Assembly: GCA_947494925.1 (NCBI GenBank)
Contig: CANLWS010000009.1
Coordinates: 124,001 to 188,000, forward strand
Reading direction: 5' to 3'
DNA length: 64,000 nucleotides
Origin: an uncultured Alteromonadaceae bacterium
Lineage (GTDB): Bacteria > Pseudomonadota > Gammaproteobacteria > Enterobacterales > Alteromonadaceae
Position numbers and translations under genes: made by a program. Each line of letters starts with the position of its first letter. The first letter of the stretch is position 1. A model generated the notes under the pieces. The model was given only the letters and a program-made list of their open reading frames with translations. It ran no database searches and had not been told where the DNA came from. Below are positions 17,893-27,792 of this stretch, piece after piece.

Positions 17893-18846
17893 CTACTTAA
17901 CGCTGACCATATTCCGACCACCTTCTTTAGACATATATAACGCCTGGTCTGCCTGCTCCAACCACATCATGTGGGTGGTATAAGTACTATGAAATTGGGC
18001 GATACCCAAACTCACGGTGAATTTGATTTCTATTCCTTCGTGAATACAGGTGTACTTCTCAGTAACTCCCCGTATCCTTTCTGCCACCAACCTGGCATTC
18101 TTGGCATCGGTTTCAGGCAGTAAAATAGCAAACTCTTCACCACCATATCGCCCACAAACATCCGTCTCACGCACAGATTTTTTGATAATTTTGGCCAGCA
18201 TTTTAATTACGTGGTCACCGGCTGGATGACCATAGTTGTCATTGACGGCTTTGAAATGGTCGATATCCAGCATTATGGCAGAGGCAGGTGTATTACTGCG
18301 GATTATGCGCTTATGCTCTTCGCTGAACCTTTCCTCCCAATACCGTCTGTTGAACAAACCTGTCAATCCATCTACCCGGCTCATTTGTTGCAACTGCTTG
18401 TTCAGTGCCTGCATGCCTCTTTTGTTCAAGGCTTCGTCCGTAACGTCATAAACAACAATACATATTTGTTCGACATTTTCAGATAAGGACGCCAGCGGAA
18501 ACAAAGTGATGTTCTGATACATAAAATCGGATGCTGAGGTAATTGGGCGACTAGATTCAAACTTAAATAAAAATGGCCGTTGCTCCCAAATGATAAAAGC
18601 GGGACTCTGTAAATCGAAAACCGGATCGGACTTTTGTTTGAACCAGTCTCTGTCTATTTCCGGAAAATAGCTGAACAAGCATTTATCGCGGATCGTATTA
18701 GGCAGAATACCACTATGGTTCTCCATAAACTGATTCCAGACCAACACATTGTAGTCTCGATCCAAAACCGCCAGGCCCACTTCAATTGAACCCAATAAAT
18801 CATGTTGCCAATGCATTTCCGCAATATCAGAGGTTAAATTACTCAC
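17893..18846 (-). CDS. PAS-like sensor diguanylate cyclase (GGDEF)
   Basis: A 317-residue cytoplasmic protein. Residues 15-140 look like a PAS domain (GLAVLDRDYNVLVWN, then ICIVVYDVTDE). A GGDEF domain occupies about 155-317, with the active-site loop GGEEF at 235-239 and an I-site RETD at 226-229. It should make cyclic di-GMP under control of a signal sensed by the PAS region. Its start lies 2 bp after the stop of the REC-CheC gene, so the two are one operon and probably one pathway. Confidence 0.9.
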   Translation of the reverse strand: MSNLTSDIAEMHWQHDLLGSIEVGLAVLDRDYNVLVWNQFMENHSGILPNTIRDKCLFSYFPEIDRDWFKQKSDPVFDLQSPAFIIWEQRPFLFKFESSRPITSASDFMYQNITLFPLASLSENVEQICIVVYDVTDEALNKRGMQALNKQLQQMSRVDGLTGLFNRRYWEERFSEEHKRIIRSNTPASAIMLDIDHFKAVNDNYGHPAGDHVIKMLAKIIKKSVRETDVCGRYGGEEFAILLPETDAKNARLVAERIRGVTEKYTCIHEGIEIKFTVSLGIAQFHSTYTTHMMWLEQADQALYMSKEGGRNMVSVK

Positions 18847-18848
18847 CT

Positions 18849-19868
18849 TTAGCCTCCCACCTGGACAAGTTTGTCAAACATCAGCTCGATAGAATGATCG
18901 GGGAAAAGAAGTAGCAAATCGAAGCTGATATTATGCATTTTTATGGAGTAACCTATTTCGATTGCAAGGATCTTATTCCAGCGTGAAACGTTACTCGTCA
19001 ATAATTCATCCAACTCACAGTGGCGCCCAAGGATAATAGGGTGATTGTGCGTGAACTTAACGTGCAACTGGCTTGATAACGCTTGCAGACAAGCGCCCAC
19101 CAATATATTGGATACATCCAATAAGGCTTCCAGTTCCATTTCTTCACTGAGTTTGGCTTTTTTATACTTCAGCAATTTCACCATGTTGGTGAAATTTGAA
19201 TCATTGAATATGAGCAATGCTTCGCCGTTTATACCCGCACTGATAAAACCCTGCGATATCGCTGAAACGCTGTCACTACGCTGCACAGCCTCAATCGCCA
19301 TGTGCAATTCTGTGGTTTCGATAAGGTTAACATTGGGGATAGGCAGATCGATAAATTCATTGAGTAATTTGGCCAGTTTCTCACCGGCTTGTCCCATAGC
19401 GACATTTGCCATTTCCCGGTAGGCATCGAGTTTGTCTACCTGAGCCGGCGCTTCACCTGCATCGGCCTGCTTAGCACTCCGTTGCTCGGCACTGGTGTCG
19501 CCTGTAAAAAGACCATATTGGCTGAGGATCGCAGAGAGCTTTTCGTTATCGATGGGCTTGCGGATAAAGTCCAATGCACCCATACCTATCATGCGTTCTC
19601 TGGCTGCTGGTTGCACGTCGCCAGACACCACTATCACCATAGTGGGTAAATCTTCTTCCTTGATCACCTGCATGGTTTGGTAGCCGTCCATGACCGGCAT
19701 ATTCAAATCAAGAAACATGACGTCCGCTTTACCCTGACGGATTAAATCAATCGCTTCTTGTCCGTTCTCAGCGAAGCTGATTTCCACGTCCCATGCATCT
19801 GGCACAGATCGCGCCATCTGACGCCTGGCAAATCCAGAATCATCGCAAATTAAAACAGGTGTAGTCAT
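18849..19868 (-). CDS. response regulator with C-terminal CheC-type phosphatase domain
   Basis: A 339-residue fusion. Residues 1-120 form a receiver domain with Asp9-Asp10, phosphoacceptor Asp54 (MFLDLNMP) and Lys105 (IRKP). After an Ala/Gln-rich linker, residues 147-339 resemble a CheC/CheX phosphatase. The first active-site motif is EMAN (Glu153, Asn156). The second is DVSN (Asp252, Asn255), with Asp where Glu is usual. Such domains dephosphorylate receiver domains, so the protein may act on its own REC or on another regulator. It heads an operon with a diguanylate cyclase, linking phosphorelay control to cyclic di-GMP. Confidence 0.85.
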   Translation of the reverse strand: MTTPVLICDDSGFARRQMARSVPDAWDVEISFAENGQEAIDLIRQGKADVMFLDLNMPVMDGYQTMQVIKEEDLPTMVIVVSGDVQPAARERMIGMGALDFIRKPIDNEKLSAILSQYGLFTGDTSAEQRSAKQADAGEAPAQVDKLDAYREMANVAMGQAGEKLAKLLNEFIDLPIPNVNLIETTELHMAIEAVQRSDSVSAISQGFISAGINGEALLIFNDSNFTNMVKLLKYKKAKLSEEMELEALLDVSNILVGACLQALSSQLHVKFTHNHPIILGRHCELDELLTSNVSRWNKILAIEIGYSIKMHNISFDLLLLFPDHSIELMFDKLVQVGG

Positions 19869-19950
19869 ACAGGCTCTATAGTCTTACTGAATTGCTGTTT
19901 TTTCCCACTATACCGAGATTTTTACAATTGCCAAATGCTACGTTTACCTC

Positions 19951-19986
19951 AAAAAAACGTCCAGGGAAATAAACCTCTCCTCCTGG
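19951..19986 (-). terminator. terminator of the rppH-thyA operon
   Basis: On the minus strand directly after the thyA stop, CCAGG (19986-19982) and CCTGG (19965-19961) pair across a 16-nt loop. ACG and a run of seven T (complement of 19951-19957) follow. The stem is short but GC-rich and the T-tract is good. Confidence 0.5.
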
Positions 19987-20838
19987 CTATACTGCAAAAG
20001 GGTATTGAATCGGTTCATGATGCTGATATCCACTTACGCTGAAATCATCCATTGTCACCCAGGATTCAATATCTTCGAGTGATTTAATATCTGGATTAAT
20101 AGCAAAGCTCGGTGATGGGAAAGGCTCACGCTTGAGTTGCACATCCCGCATTAAGTCATATTGATCTTCATAGATGTGGGCGTTTACGATTTTGTGATAC
20201 ACCTTACCCGGCTTGTGCCCGGTAATCTGAGCAACAATCGCCAAAAGGAAAAAACATTGTAATTGGTTGAAGTTTAATCCCAGTGGCACATCACAACTTC
20301 GCTGGAAGCTATTCAGATAAAGGGTGTCACCCAGCAGAGAAAAATGATGTGTATGCATACAAGGGCGTAGGCAGCCCAAATCAAATTCTCCAGGATTGTA
20401 AAAAGTCAGAATTTCACCTCTGTCATCAATACCCTGGCTGAGGTTATCTACTATCTTTTTAAGCTGATCCAGCGTCTCTCCGTTTGGTTTTGCCCAGGCT
20501 CTACCCTGAACACCATAAACGCGTCCCATGTCATCTTCGCCTTTGCGATGGGGATTGTTCAACCAGGCTTGATTCAGGTTTGCATTGGCGTCCCAGGTCT
20601 TGGTACCCAAGGCGCGGAAATCAGCAGCGTTATCATAACCACGCAAGTATCCGATAATCTCTGCAATAGCCGCCTTCCAGAAACTTTTGCGTGTGGTGAT
20701 TAATGGAAATTTGTTATTGGCAACGTCATATTCAAGGTCAACATTGATGACCGTGAGACATTTTTTACCAGTACGTTCGTTTTCAATCCATACGCCTTCG
20801 TCAACAAGGCGCTGGCATAGTTGCAAATATTGCTGCAT
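19987..20838 (-). CDS. thyA: thymidylate synthase ThyA
   Basis: Converts dUMP to dTMP with methylene-tetrahydrofolate; folA lies about 38 kb away in the same window. The protein has 283 residues, slightly longer than the 264-residue E. coli enzyme. The catalytic Cys is in LRPCMH (Cys160), the phosphate-binding QRSCDVPLG follows at 179-187, and NAHIYEDQ is intact. [10 protein letters not shown] replaces the PPCHxxxQF form common in enterics, so it belongs to a divergent ThyA clade with the key residues kept. Last gene of the rppH-ptsP-tauE-lgt-thyA operon, 33 bp after lgt. Confidence 0.94.
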   Translation of the reverse strand: MQQYLQLCQRLVDEGVWIENERTGKKCLTVINVDLEYDVANNKFPLITTRKSFWKAAIAEIIGYLRGYDNAADFRALGTKTWDANANLNQAWLNNPHRKGEDDMGRVYGVQGRAWAKPNGETLDQLKKIVDNLSQGIDDRGEILTFYNPGEFDLGCLRPCMHTHHFSLLGDTLYLNSFQRSCDVPLGLNFNQLQCFFLLAIVAQITGHKPGKVYHKIVNAHIYEDQYDLMRDVQLKREPFPSPSFAINPDIKSLEDIESWVTMDDFSVSGYQHHEPIQYPFAV

Positions 20839-20871
20839 CTTTCTCTCTACTGTTTATTCTACTTAGTGCTA

Positions 20872-21666
20872 TCAAGCCTGTGCGGGTTTACGACTATATG
20901 CCCATGCAATCAGCCCAATACCTACAATTATCATCGGTATAGACAGTAATTGCCCGCGACTTAATATGCCCAGGTACAACTCCAGGTGTGAATCCCACTG
21001 GCGGTAATATTCAACAATGAAACGGAAGCTTCCATAACCAGCCAGGAAAATACCACTGGCAGCGCCCATTGGCCGCGATTTACTGGTGAACCACCAGAGC
21101 ATTGCAAAGAGCACAACACCTTCCAGTGCAAATTCGTAAAGTTGCGAGGGGTGCCTTGGTTCCGGCCCGGCCCCAGGGAAGATTATCGCCCAAGGTACGT
21201 CACTTGTCCTGCCCCACAGCTCTGCATTTATAAAGTTTCCGATCCTGCCAGCTCCCAAACCAATTGGAACAAGTGGCGCTATAAAGTCTCCCACCTGCAG
21301 AAAATGGCTATTGGTTTTTCTTGCACTCAACCATAGCGCAGTTAGTACGCCCAGCAATCCACCATGGAAGGACATTCCGCCTGTCCAGATTTTGAATAGA
21401 TACAAGGGATCTTCCAGAAACATTCCAAATTGATAAAAGAACACATAGCCAACCCGACCACCGATTATGACCCCAAGAAACCCCCAGAAAAGCATGTCGC
21501 TAAGCTGCTCTTTGCTCCAATTCGTCCTGGCCAATCTTCTATTGGCTAAAAACCAGGCAGCGACGAAGCCGATCAGGTACATCATCCCGTACCATTTAGG
21601 ACTAAAAAATCCCCATTCAACGATAGAAGGATTGATGACAGGGAGAGTGTAATGTGTATCCGACAT
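20872..21666 (-). CDS. lgt: prolipoprotein diacylglyceryl transferase Lgt
   Basis: An inner-membrane enzyme that transfers diacylglycerol from phosphatidylglycerol to the lipobox Cys of prolipoproteins, the first step of lipoprotein maturation. It has 264 residues, about seven predicted membrane helices, and the Lgt signature [16 protein letters not shown]. The conserved MSFHGGLLG segment near residue 98 is present. It lies 10 bp downstream of the TauE/SafE gene and 33 bp upstream of thyA, in the same transcription unit. Confidence 0.95.
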   Translation of the reverse strand: MSDTHYTLPVINPSIVEWGFFSPKWYGMMYLIGFVAAWFLANRRLARTNWSKEQLSDMLFWGFLGVIIGGRVGYVFFYQFGMFLEDPLYLFKIWTGGMSFHGGLLGVLTALWLSARKTNSHFLQVGDFIAPLVPIGLGAGRIGNFINAELWGRTSDVPWAIIFPGAGPEPRHPSQLYEFALEGVVLFAMLWWFTSKSRPMGAASGIFLAGYGSFRFIVEYYRQWDSHLELYLGILSRGQLLSIPMIIVGIGLIAWAYSRKPAQA

Positions 21667-21676
21667 GATAGATTTT

Positions 21677-22477
21677 TTATCCTAGTAACATACGTAAGCT
21701 AACTATGACCAGAAAGCCTGCAAAAACGCGTTTTAAAACGACTGTGTTTAATCGATGGCTTATTTTAGCCCCTAGCTTGGCGGTAAATACAGAAGTAATC
21801 ACAATTCCTGCTGCCGCGGGTAAATAAATGTAACCGAAAGACCAATCAGGCAAGTTGGGATTGTCCCAACCTGCCTGAATAAAACTGGCTGAACCGAACA
21901 AAGCGATAACAATTCCGCAAAAAGCCGCGCAACCTATTGCCTGTTTAATATCAACTCTGAACCAGATCAGTGCGGGCACCATTAGCGCGCCGCCACCTAT
22001 GCCCATAAATGCAGACACCAGCCCTGTTACTAATCCGATAATCACCAATAAAACAGGCGATATACGTTGCTCCGATTTACGCTGACCACCAAAGATCATC
22101 TGAGCGGCTATTAGCATGACAAGCACCGAAAATATCGACTTAACCTGCTGTGCAGGTAAGTTTGCTGCGACTTGCGCGCCTATAATGGCGCCAAAAGCGA
22201 TACCTACCGCACACCATTTAACGATATCAAGATTCAGATTACCCAGCTTAAAGTGTGCCCTGGCAGAAGACATTCCAGTCAGAATAATGGTGCAAAGAGA
22301 GGTTCCGATGGCCAGCGGCATGCTTTCGGACAGCGCTACGCCCTGGAATTCAGTCAGTAAAATCAGTAAAGCAGGGACGATAACCAAGCCTCCGCCTATA
22401 CCTAGCATACCAGCCAGGATACCAACGACAGAACCAATGACCATGCATAACAGGAATAGAATTAAGATTGTACTCAA
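21677..22477 (-). CDS. TauE/SafE family membrane transporter
   Basis: A 266-residue membrane protein with about eight predicted helices arranged as two repeats. Each repeat has a glycine-rich motif: [15 protein letters not shown] near 24-38 and [16 protein letters not shown] near 155-170. This is the TauE/SafE (sulfite exporter, DUF81) pattern, in which members move sulfonates or other anions; the substrate is unknown here. The start overlaps the ptsP stop by 4 bp (ATGA), so it is translationally coupled to ptsP. Compared with the E. coli rppH-ptsP-lgt-thyA order, this gene is an insertion between ptsP and lgt. Confidence 0.88.
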   Translation of the reverse strand: MSTILILFLLCMVIGSVVGILAGMLGIGGGLVIVPALLILLTEFQGVALSESMPLAIGTSLCTIILTGMSSARAHFKLGNLNLDIVKWCAVGIAFGAIIGAQVAANLPAQQVKSIFSVLVMLIAAQMIFGGQRKSEQRISPVLLVIIGLVTGLVSAFMGIGGGALMVPALIWFRVDIKQAIGCAAFCGIVIALFGSASFIQAGWDNPNLPDWSFGYIYLPAAAGIVITSVFTAKLGAKISHRLNTVVLKRVFAGFLVIVSLRMLLG

Positions 22478-24759
22478 ATACCTGCTCTCACTAAACCGCC
22501 CAAGCCTATTGACTCAAGGTAGAGATTAACCTGATCTTTTACATCCTGAGGGTGTTCCAGCCCTAGTATGGTATCAAGTAACTGATGTGCGTCTGACAGA
22601 CTGACACTCCGAACAACCCACTTCACTTTGAGCAGATTGTGGCTATTCATACTCAGTTTCCGATAACCCATTGCCATCAATAATATTGCACCGCCAGGTT
22701 CACCGGCTAACTCACCACATACAGTAACCGGGATATTGAGTTGATCGGATTGTTCGACAATTTGTTTCAGCGCTGCCAGGACTGCAGGGTGATAGCTGTC
22801 ATACAGCTCTGCAACCCGTGAATTGTTCCTGTCAACTGCAAGCAGATACTGAGTTAAATCATTGCTGCCCACAGAAAAGAAATCGACACATTTTGCCAAT
22901 TGTGGCAGTTGGTAGATAACAGCTGGTACTTCCAACATTACTCCCACTTTTGGCATCACCAGCAACTGGTTGCTTTCCCGGGCTTCTTCAGACACTTCAT
23001 GAAAGGCCTGACGAATGAGCCTGCCTGCTTCTTTAGCCTCCGATACCGAACTGATCATTGGTAACATAATTTGCAGGTTTTCAAGGCCTATACTGGCCCG
23101 TAGCATAGCGCGAATTTGCACCAGGAATATCTCTGGGTGATCCAACGCAATGCGGATACCTCGCCAGCCTAAAAATGGGTTTTCCTCATTTATGGGGAAA
23201 TAAGGCAGAGGTTTGTCACCACCAACATCCAGGGTACGCATGGTGATTTGTTTGGTTGGATTGGCTTCCAACATATTTTTATACAATACGTATTGTTCTT
23301 GCTCTGAGGGAAAACGCTCTCGCAGCATAAAAGGAATTTCAGTCCGGTACAGACCAACTCCCTCGCCTTGTTTAAAATGACTGCTTTCCAGTTCAGCGGA
23401 TAACCCAGCGTTAATGAACAAGGACATCGCACAGCTATCCTGTGTCACAGTGGGTAAAGCAGCCTGTAGCTCTATTTTTTCAGATAGTTGTTTTTCTTCG
23501 CTGACCAAGGCGCTGAATTCGCGTTTGATACTACTCGACGGTGATACGATGACTTCGCCAGAATATCCATCCAAAAGAATAAACTTGCCGTCTAGTAGCG
23601 ACATGGGAATATCTGTCAGGCCCATCACAGCAGGCACACCCATTGCTCTGGCTAATATGGCAGCATGAGAGTTGTTTGAGCCGCGCATAGATATAATACC
23701 GGTCAATTTTTCTCTGGGGAACTCCGCAAGCATCGGAGCGCTGACTTCTTCAGCAACCAGGATGGCGGACTGTTCTGGTTCCAGAGCCCGGGAATCAGGG
23801 CTACTGCCAATGATATTGGCGAGGATCCGATTCGATAAATCTTCTATGTCTACCGCCCTTTCCTGCATGTAGGGATCAGACATATTTCTAAACTGTTGAA
23901 TGTACTGCTCGACCACATATTTCAAACTACTGGCGGCATCCCATCCTTCTTTGATCCGCGCCTCGACTTCATGCCCCAGACTATTGGCATCGAGCAGATG
24001 ATGATAGATCTGAAAAATCGCTTTGACATCTTCAGGTACTTCATCACCGATCCGATCTGACAATTGATCCACCTGAGTACGTGTGGAAAAAACAGCTTGT
24101 CGATAAAGAGCAATTTCCTGATCTGCCTTGTCACTGCGTTTTGCTACCTGAGAACGCAAGCTAATCTTATAATCCGGCACAAACCCTGCGCCCATGGATA
24201 GACCCGGCGAGCCAGGAATACCGCGGAGCGTTTTTTGCCATTTAGGGGCTTGATTGTCTTCGCTGAGAGATAACAGGCCACGGGCTTCGGCGTGCACAAT
24301 TTCGAGCGCCAGTTGAGCACACAAAGTTACCAAAAATGCTTCTTCGTCTTCACTGAAGCGCCTTTTTCCCTTCTGCTGAAGTGTTAATACACCTAGTACT
24401 TTACGCTGATGGATCAGAGGCGCGCCAAGGAAGGCATGGTACTTTTCCTCTTTTACTTCAGGGTAATGCTTAAAACGAGGGTGTGAACGGGCATCACTGA
24501 TATTTAACGGCTCTTCCCGCTGGCCAATAAGACCTATTAACCCTTCAGAAAAACCGATATTGACCTTGCCAATGGCGTCTTTAGCCAATCCTTCTGTGGC
24601 CATCAGAACAAAGTTTTGATTGTCGTAATCCGCCAGATAGATACTGCATGAATCCACTTTCATGGCTTCTTTGAGACGGTCAGCAAGGCACCTAAGCGCA
24701 TCGTCCAGATCGGGTATCTGATTGACTTCCTGAACGATACGTTTAAGAGTAGTTAACAT
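22474..24759 (-). CDS. ptsP: phosphoenolpyruvate-protein phosphotransferase PtsP (enzyme I-Ntr)
   Basis: First enzyme of the nitrogen phosphotransferase system, passing phosphate from PEP to NPr. The 761-residue protein has an N-terminal GAF domain (about 15-155), a phosphohistidine domain with His365 in SNNSHAAILAR, and a C-terminal PEP-utilising TIM barrel (GVGLYRTEIPFM, GSNDLTQYLLAVDR). The GAF domain identifies PtsP rather than the sugar enzyme PtsI; in the family it senses glutamine or related signals. It lies 14 bp after rppH and overlaps the TauE/SafE gene by 4 bp. Confidence 0.95.
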   Translation of the reverse strand: MLTTLKRIVQEVNQIPDLDDALRCLADRLKEAMKVDSCSIYLADYDNQNFVLMATEGLAKDAIGKVNIGFSEGLIGLIGQREEPLNISDARSHPRFKHYPEVKEEKYHAFLGAPLIHQRKVLGVLTLQQKGKRRFSEDEEAFLVTLCAQLALEIVHAEARGLLSLSEDNQAPKWQKTLRGIPGSPGLSMGAGFVPDYKISLRSQVAKRSDKADQEIALYRQAVFSTRTQVDQLSDRIGDEVPEDVKAIFQIYHHLLDANSLGHEVEARIKEGWDAASSLKYVVEQYIQQFRNMSDPYMQERAVDIEDLSNRILANIIGSSPDSRALEPEQSAILVAEEVSAPMLAEFPREKLTGIISMRGSNNSHAAILARAMGVPAVMGLTDIPMSLLDGKFILLDGYSGEVIVSPSSSIKREFSALVSEEKQLSEKIELQAALPTVTQDSCAMSLFINAGLSAELESSHFKQGEGVGLYRTEIPFMLRERFPSEQEQYVLYKNMLEANPTKQITMRTLDVGGDKPLPYFPINEENPFLGWRGIRIALDHPEIFLVQIRAMLRASIGLENLQIMLPMISSVSEAKEAGRLIRQAFHEVSEEARESNQLLVMPKVGVMLEVPAVIYQLPQLAKCVDFFSVGSNDLTQYLLAVDRNNSRVAELYDSYHPAVLAALKQIVEQSDQLNIPVTVCGELAGEPGGAILLMAMGYRKLSMNSHNLLKVKWVVRSVSLSDAHQLLDTILGLEHPQDVKDQVNLYLESIGLGGLVRAGI

Positions 24760-24773
24760 AATTTATTAATAGG

Positions 24774-25304
24774 TCAGCCCTTCCGGCGTCGCCTTTGTTT
24801 GTGGTGATGTGGGTTATGTTGCTTTTGATGGACGGGCATAACAATCCCCACAAATTCCTTCATGACACGACGATATACATCGCGCTTAAAAGACACAACA
24901 TTGCGCACCGGGTACCAATAACTCACCCAACGCCAATCATCGAATTCCGGATGACCAGAATGCAACAAATTTACATCTTGTTCTTTGCAATTTAATTGCA
25001 GCAAGAACCACTTCTGCTTTTGTCCGATGCAAACAGGATTACTCCCCTGTCTGATCAGCCTTTTCGGCAATTTATATCTGACCCAATTTTTAGTGACAGA
25101 AAGAATTTCTACGTGTTCAGGTTTAAGTCCTACTTCCTCGTGTAATTCGCGATACATTGCCTGTTCTGCAGTTTCCCCTTGATCAATTCCGCCTTGTGGA
25201 AACTGCCATGAATGTTGACCATAGCGTTTTGCCCATAATACTTGCCCCATCCTGTTGCAAATCACTATGCCGACATTCGCGCGGAATCCTTCGGCATCAA
25301 TCAC
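24774..25304 (-). CDS. rppH: RNA pyrophosphohydrolase RppH
   Basis: A Nudix hydrolase that removes pyrophosphate from the 5' end of triphosphorylated mRNAs and so starts RNase E-dependent decay. It has 176 residues, with the Nudix box from Gly38 to Leu60 complete (Glu44, Arg52, Glu53, Glu56, Glu57, Gly59). The QFPQGGID motif is typical of RppH. The C-terminal tail is basic and His-rich ([14 protein letters not shown]), plausibly RNA-binding. First gene of the rppH-to-thyA operon, divergent from the yhhN-like gene across about 115 bp. Confidence 0.94.
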   Translation of the reverse strand: MIDAEGFRANVGIVICNRMGQVLWAKRYGQHSWQFPQGGIDQGETAEQAMYRELHEEVGLKPEHVEILSVTKNWVRYKLPKRLIRQGSNPVCIGQKQKWFLLQLNCKEQDVNLLHSGHPEFDDWRWVSYWYPVRNVVSFKRDVYRRVMKEFVGIVMPVHQKQHNPHHHKQRRRRKG

Positions 25305-25420
25305 TTAGACTCCCGGGCATCTAATACTTTTATAATCGTTCATTCTTCCATAAACTACAGCGCATTCAAAGCAATAAAATTTTTCTCATAAGGCTGAGAT
25401 TGAAAAGGAGGTCTTGCCTG

Positions 25421-26044
25421 ATGGTATTTCCAGCAATATTCTGGATTGTTGCGCTTAGTTATATTTTGGCTGGCAGTTTATCAACATACCCTTTTGAGTT
25501 CGTTCACAAGGCACTGCCGGCTTTACTATTGGCTGGCTGGTTAGCACAGCATAATTTCAGAAATAAACCCATAGCTATTGCGGCATTGCTGTTCTGCGCA
25601 CTAGGCGATGTATTTCTGGCGCTGACGTTCGAACACCAATTCATTGCTGGTCTTTCTGCCTTCCTGGTTGGCCATGTGCTGTTCGGAATATTTTTCTGGA
25701 ACTGGCGTGATTGGCAGGGCCGGAAAATAGTCGTATTACTGCTAATGATGTTTACCATGATTTGTGTTGCCGCGTTGTTACTGCCTGCGACCGGACCTAT
25801 GTTGGTTCCTGTTAGCCTTTATATGCTGGTCATCACGGGTATGGCAATGTGCGCAGTATTAGCTGCAAAAAAAGGAATATTACTGATTTTGGGGGCAGTC
25901 GTTTTTATGCTCTCTGACACCTTGATAGGTGTAAACAAATTCTTCACACCAATTCCAATGGAACACCTCGCTATCATGTTTAGTTACTACTTAGCATTGT
26001 TTTTATTGAGCCTCGGCATCATTAAGAGAACGCAACTTGATTAA
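25421..26044 (+). CDS. lysoplasmalogenase family membrane protein (YhhN)
   Basis: A 207-residue integral membrane protein with about eight short hydrophobic segments and the YhhN/TMEM86 pattern ([14 protein letters not shown], then [14 protein letters not shown]). Family members hydrolyse the vinyl-ether bond of lysoplasmalogens or act in related lipid chemistry; activity here is inferred. AAGGAGG at 25405-25411 sits 9 bp before the ATG at 25421, which decides the start over an in-frame TTG at 25400. The 3' end overlaps the mutH start by 8 bp. Confidence 0.82.
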   Translation: MVFPAIFWIVALSYILAGSLSTYPFEFVHKALPALLLAGWLAQHNFRNKPIAIAALLFCALGDVFLALTFEHQFIAGLSAFLVGHVLFGIFFWNWRDWQGRKIVVLLLMMFTMICVAALLLPATGPMLVPVSLYMLVITGMAMCAVLAAKKGILLILGAVVFMLSDTLIGVNKFFTPIPMEHLAIMFSYYLALFLLSLGIIKRTQLD

Positions 26045-26714
26045 ACCCGCTTCGAAGCCACCAGCTACAATTCAGGCGCTTTTTGAACGGGCGGAGAGCA
26101 TCGCAGGATTTACCCTTGGAGAGCTTGCTGAGGTTGCAAACATCCGGGTTCCACAAAACTTTAAAAAGGAAAAAGGCTGGTCGGGACAATTGCTGGAATT
26201 ATTTCTCGGTGCGGATGCAGGGTCTACGCCTCAACAAGATTTTCCAACATTAGGAGTGGAACTCAAAACAATCCCCATTGATCAAATGGGTAAACCGTTG
26301 GAAACAACCTATGTCTGTTATGCTCCCTTGACCAATATTGCAGGTATTAACTGGCAACAAAGCAGTGTCAGAAATAAACTAAACTGTGTACTTTGGATCC
26401 CTATTGAAGGGAACCGGCAAATCCCGCCTGCTGACAGAAGGATTGCAAATCCTGTTTTGTGGTACCCCTCAGACCAAGAGTTGGCTGAGTTGCAGCAAGA
26501 CTGGGAAGAATTGATGGATATGATTGCACTGGGGCAGGTGGAAAATATTACTGCGCGAACGGGCGCTGTGCTGCAAATACGACCCAAGGCTGCAGATGGG
26601 TCGGCCCTGACCGATGCTATTGGTGCAAATGGTCAACGGATCCAAACACGGCCCAGGGGCTTTTATTTGCGTAAACAATTTACCGGCCGAATTTTAGAGG
26701 AGTATTTTTCCTGA
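26037..26714 (+). CDS. mutH: DNA mismatch repair endonuclease MutH
   Basis: A sequence- and methylation-specific nicking enzyme that cuts the unmethylated strand at hemimethylated GATC under control of MutS and MutL. It has 225 residues, and the catalytic D-E-K set is in [11 protein letters not shown] (Asp68, Glu75, Lys77). The start is TTG at 26037, overlapping the end of the YhhN gene by 8 bp, so translation is probably coupled. MutH implies a Dam methylase elsewhere in the genome. In many gammaproteobacteria mutH is near rppH, as here. Confidence 0.94.
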   Translation: MIKPASKPPATIQALFERAESIAGFTLGELAEVANIRVPQNFKKEKGWSGQLLELFLGADAGSTPQQDFPTLGVELKTIPIDQMGKPLETTYVCYAPLTNIAGINWQQSSVRNKLNCVLWIPIEGNRQIPPADRRIANPVLWYPSDQELAELQQDWEELMDMIALGQVENITARTGAVLQIRPKAADGSALTDAIGANGQRIQTRPRGFYLRKQFTGRILEEYFS

Positions 26715-26715
26715 T

Positions 26716-27168
26716 ATGAAGAGACCGTCACGCTTACTGCTTTTCACCATTTTCTGCTTTACAGTCGCGAACCCTGGGTATGGGCAACAAAGAGATTTGT
26801 CAGAATTCGCCTGGAAAAATCGTGTGCTGCTGGGCCATCCGAAAACCATTGATGAACTGAATATGCTCAGTGCACAACTTGCTGAGCGCTCAGAGGAATT
26901 GTCTGAGCGCAGAATTCAAGTGATTCTGAATTGGCGAAATCGCCTGCGTTACATTCCCGAATCAAAGGTCAAAGTCAGCCATAGCGAGGTTATCCGGCTA
27001 CTTGCAGAACAACAGGGTAACTATTTGCTCATCGGTTTGGATGGCGCTACAAAACATCGATATATGCCAGATTCATTCGACCTAGAAATGGTGTTCGGAC
27101 ATATCGACCTGATGCCCATGCGCCAGGCCGAACTCAATGCAGCGCCGGAGGATGCTCCCCGGAACTGA
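26716..27168 (+). CDS. exported DUF4174-like protein
   Basis: A 150-residue protein with a cleavable signal peptide (MKRPSRLLLFTIFCFTVANPGYGQ). The mature part, starting with DLSEFAWKNRVLLGHP and containing LLIGLDGATKHRYMP, follows the DUF4174 pattern, a thioredoxin-like domain of unknown function. No CxxC motif is visible; the mature protein appears to have no Cys. It starts 1 bp after the mutH stop, so it is in the same operon, though no functional link is obvious. Confidence 0.65.
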   Translation: MKRPSRLLLFTIFCFTVANPGYGQQRDLSEFAWKNRVLLGHPKTIDELNMLSAQLAERSEELSERRIQVILNWRNRLRYIPESKVKVSHSEVIRLLAEQQGNYLLIGLDGATKHRYMPDSFDLEMVFGHIDLMPMRQAELNAAPEDAPRN

Positions 27169-27174
27169 ACTGCT

Positions 27175-27657
27175 TTATGGCTGCTTTTTCAACCAGAGAC
27201 ACTGCAAGGTCACACCAATCAGGTAGGTCACCAGGAAGGCCAGGTAAAAGCCTCTGAGCATCGGGTCTTCAAAATCTGTCACTATAGGTGCATCAACAGG
27301 CAATCGCATAAGTCCATCGGTAATGGCAGGGATCATGTGAAACAGGAAAGTAGCTGAATAACTGATGGCCTGAAAATATTTGCCAAACCCACCCAGAATA
27401 TTGGTCTTTTCCGCTATAAGTCCTGCACCAAAGGCAAGCAATGTCAGTATGGCCAACACATGCGCCGGGCCAAAAAAACCATGCCGGAATATCCCTAGAG
27501 CAGATGCTGCAGCAATGAAAGTACAAACAAGGTAAATCTTTCCTGACAGGTTACTTGAGCGGATCACCTTGTATTTGGCAATAGTATAAATAACGCTCAG
27601 AATGGCGATGATACCCATAATTGTATGGAACCATCCGAATAAAGATATTTCAGGCAT
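27175..27657 (-). CDS. small integral membrane protein of unknown function
   Basis: A 160-residue protein with about five hydrophobic helices (for example WFHTIMGIIAILSVIYTIA near the N-terminus and GFYLAFLVTYLIGVTLQCLW at the C-terminus). His residues lie in or near helices (FGWFHTIM, FRHGFFGPAH, FLFHMIPAI), which could bind heme or metal, but no cytochrome motif is proven. It is convergent with the mutH operon, with 6 bp between stops. I do not recognise the family with confidence. Confidence 0.6.
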   Translation of the reverse strand: MPEISLFGWFHTIMGIIAILSVIYTIAKYKVIRSSNLSGKIYLVCTFIAAASALGIFRHGFFGPAHVLAILTLLAFGAGLIAEKTNILGGFGKYFQAISYSATFLFHMIPAITDGLMRLPVDAPIVTDFEDPMLRGFYLAFLVTYLIGVTLQCLWLKKQP

Positions 27658-27792
27658 GTGTCACTCTCTTTTTATTGTAATTTTCGGAATGTTAGCACAG
27701 CATTACTGCTGGTCAGAATGACTAAAACTTATGGTTATTCAATCGATGAAGTGATAGTTGGCGCTGCCCAGAACGAGCAACGCCAGGTAAAA

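Noticed and set aside
19987-20838. Unusual [10 protein letters not shown] motif suggesting a non-functional ThyA
   Set aside because: Catalytic Cys160 and the QRSCDV phosphate-binding motif are intact; this is a known style of variation between ThyA clades.
27755-27790. TGGCG/CGCCA pair after the aldehyde dehydrogenase gene as a terminator
   Set aside because: Only 5 bp of stem, a long loop and no T-tract.
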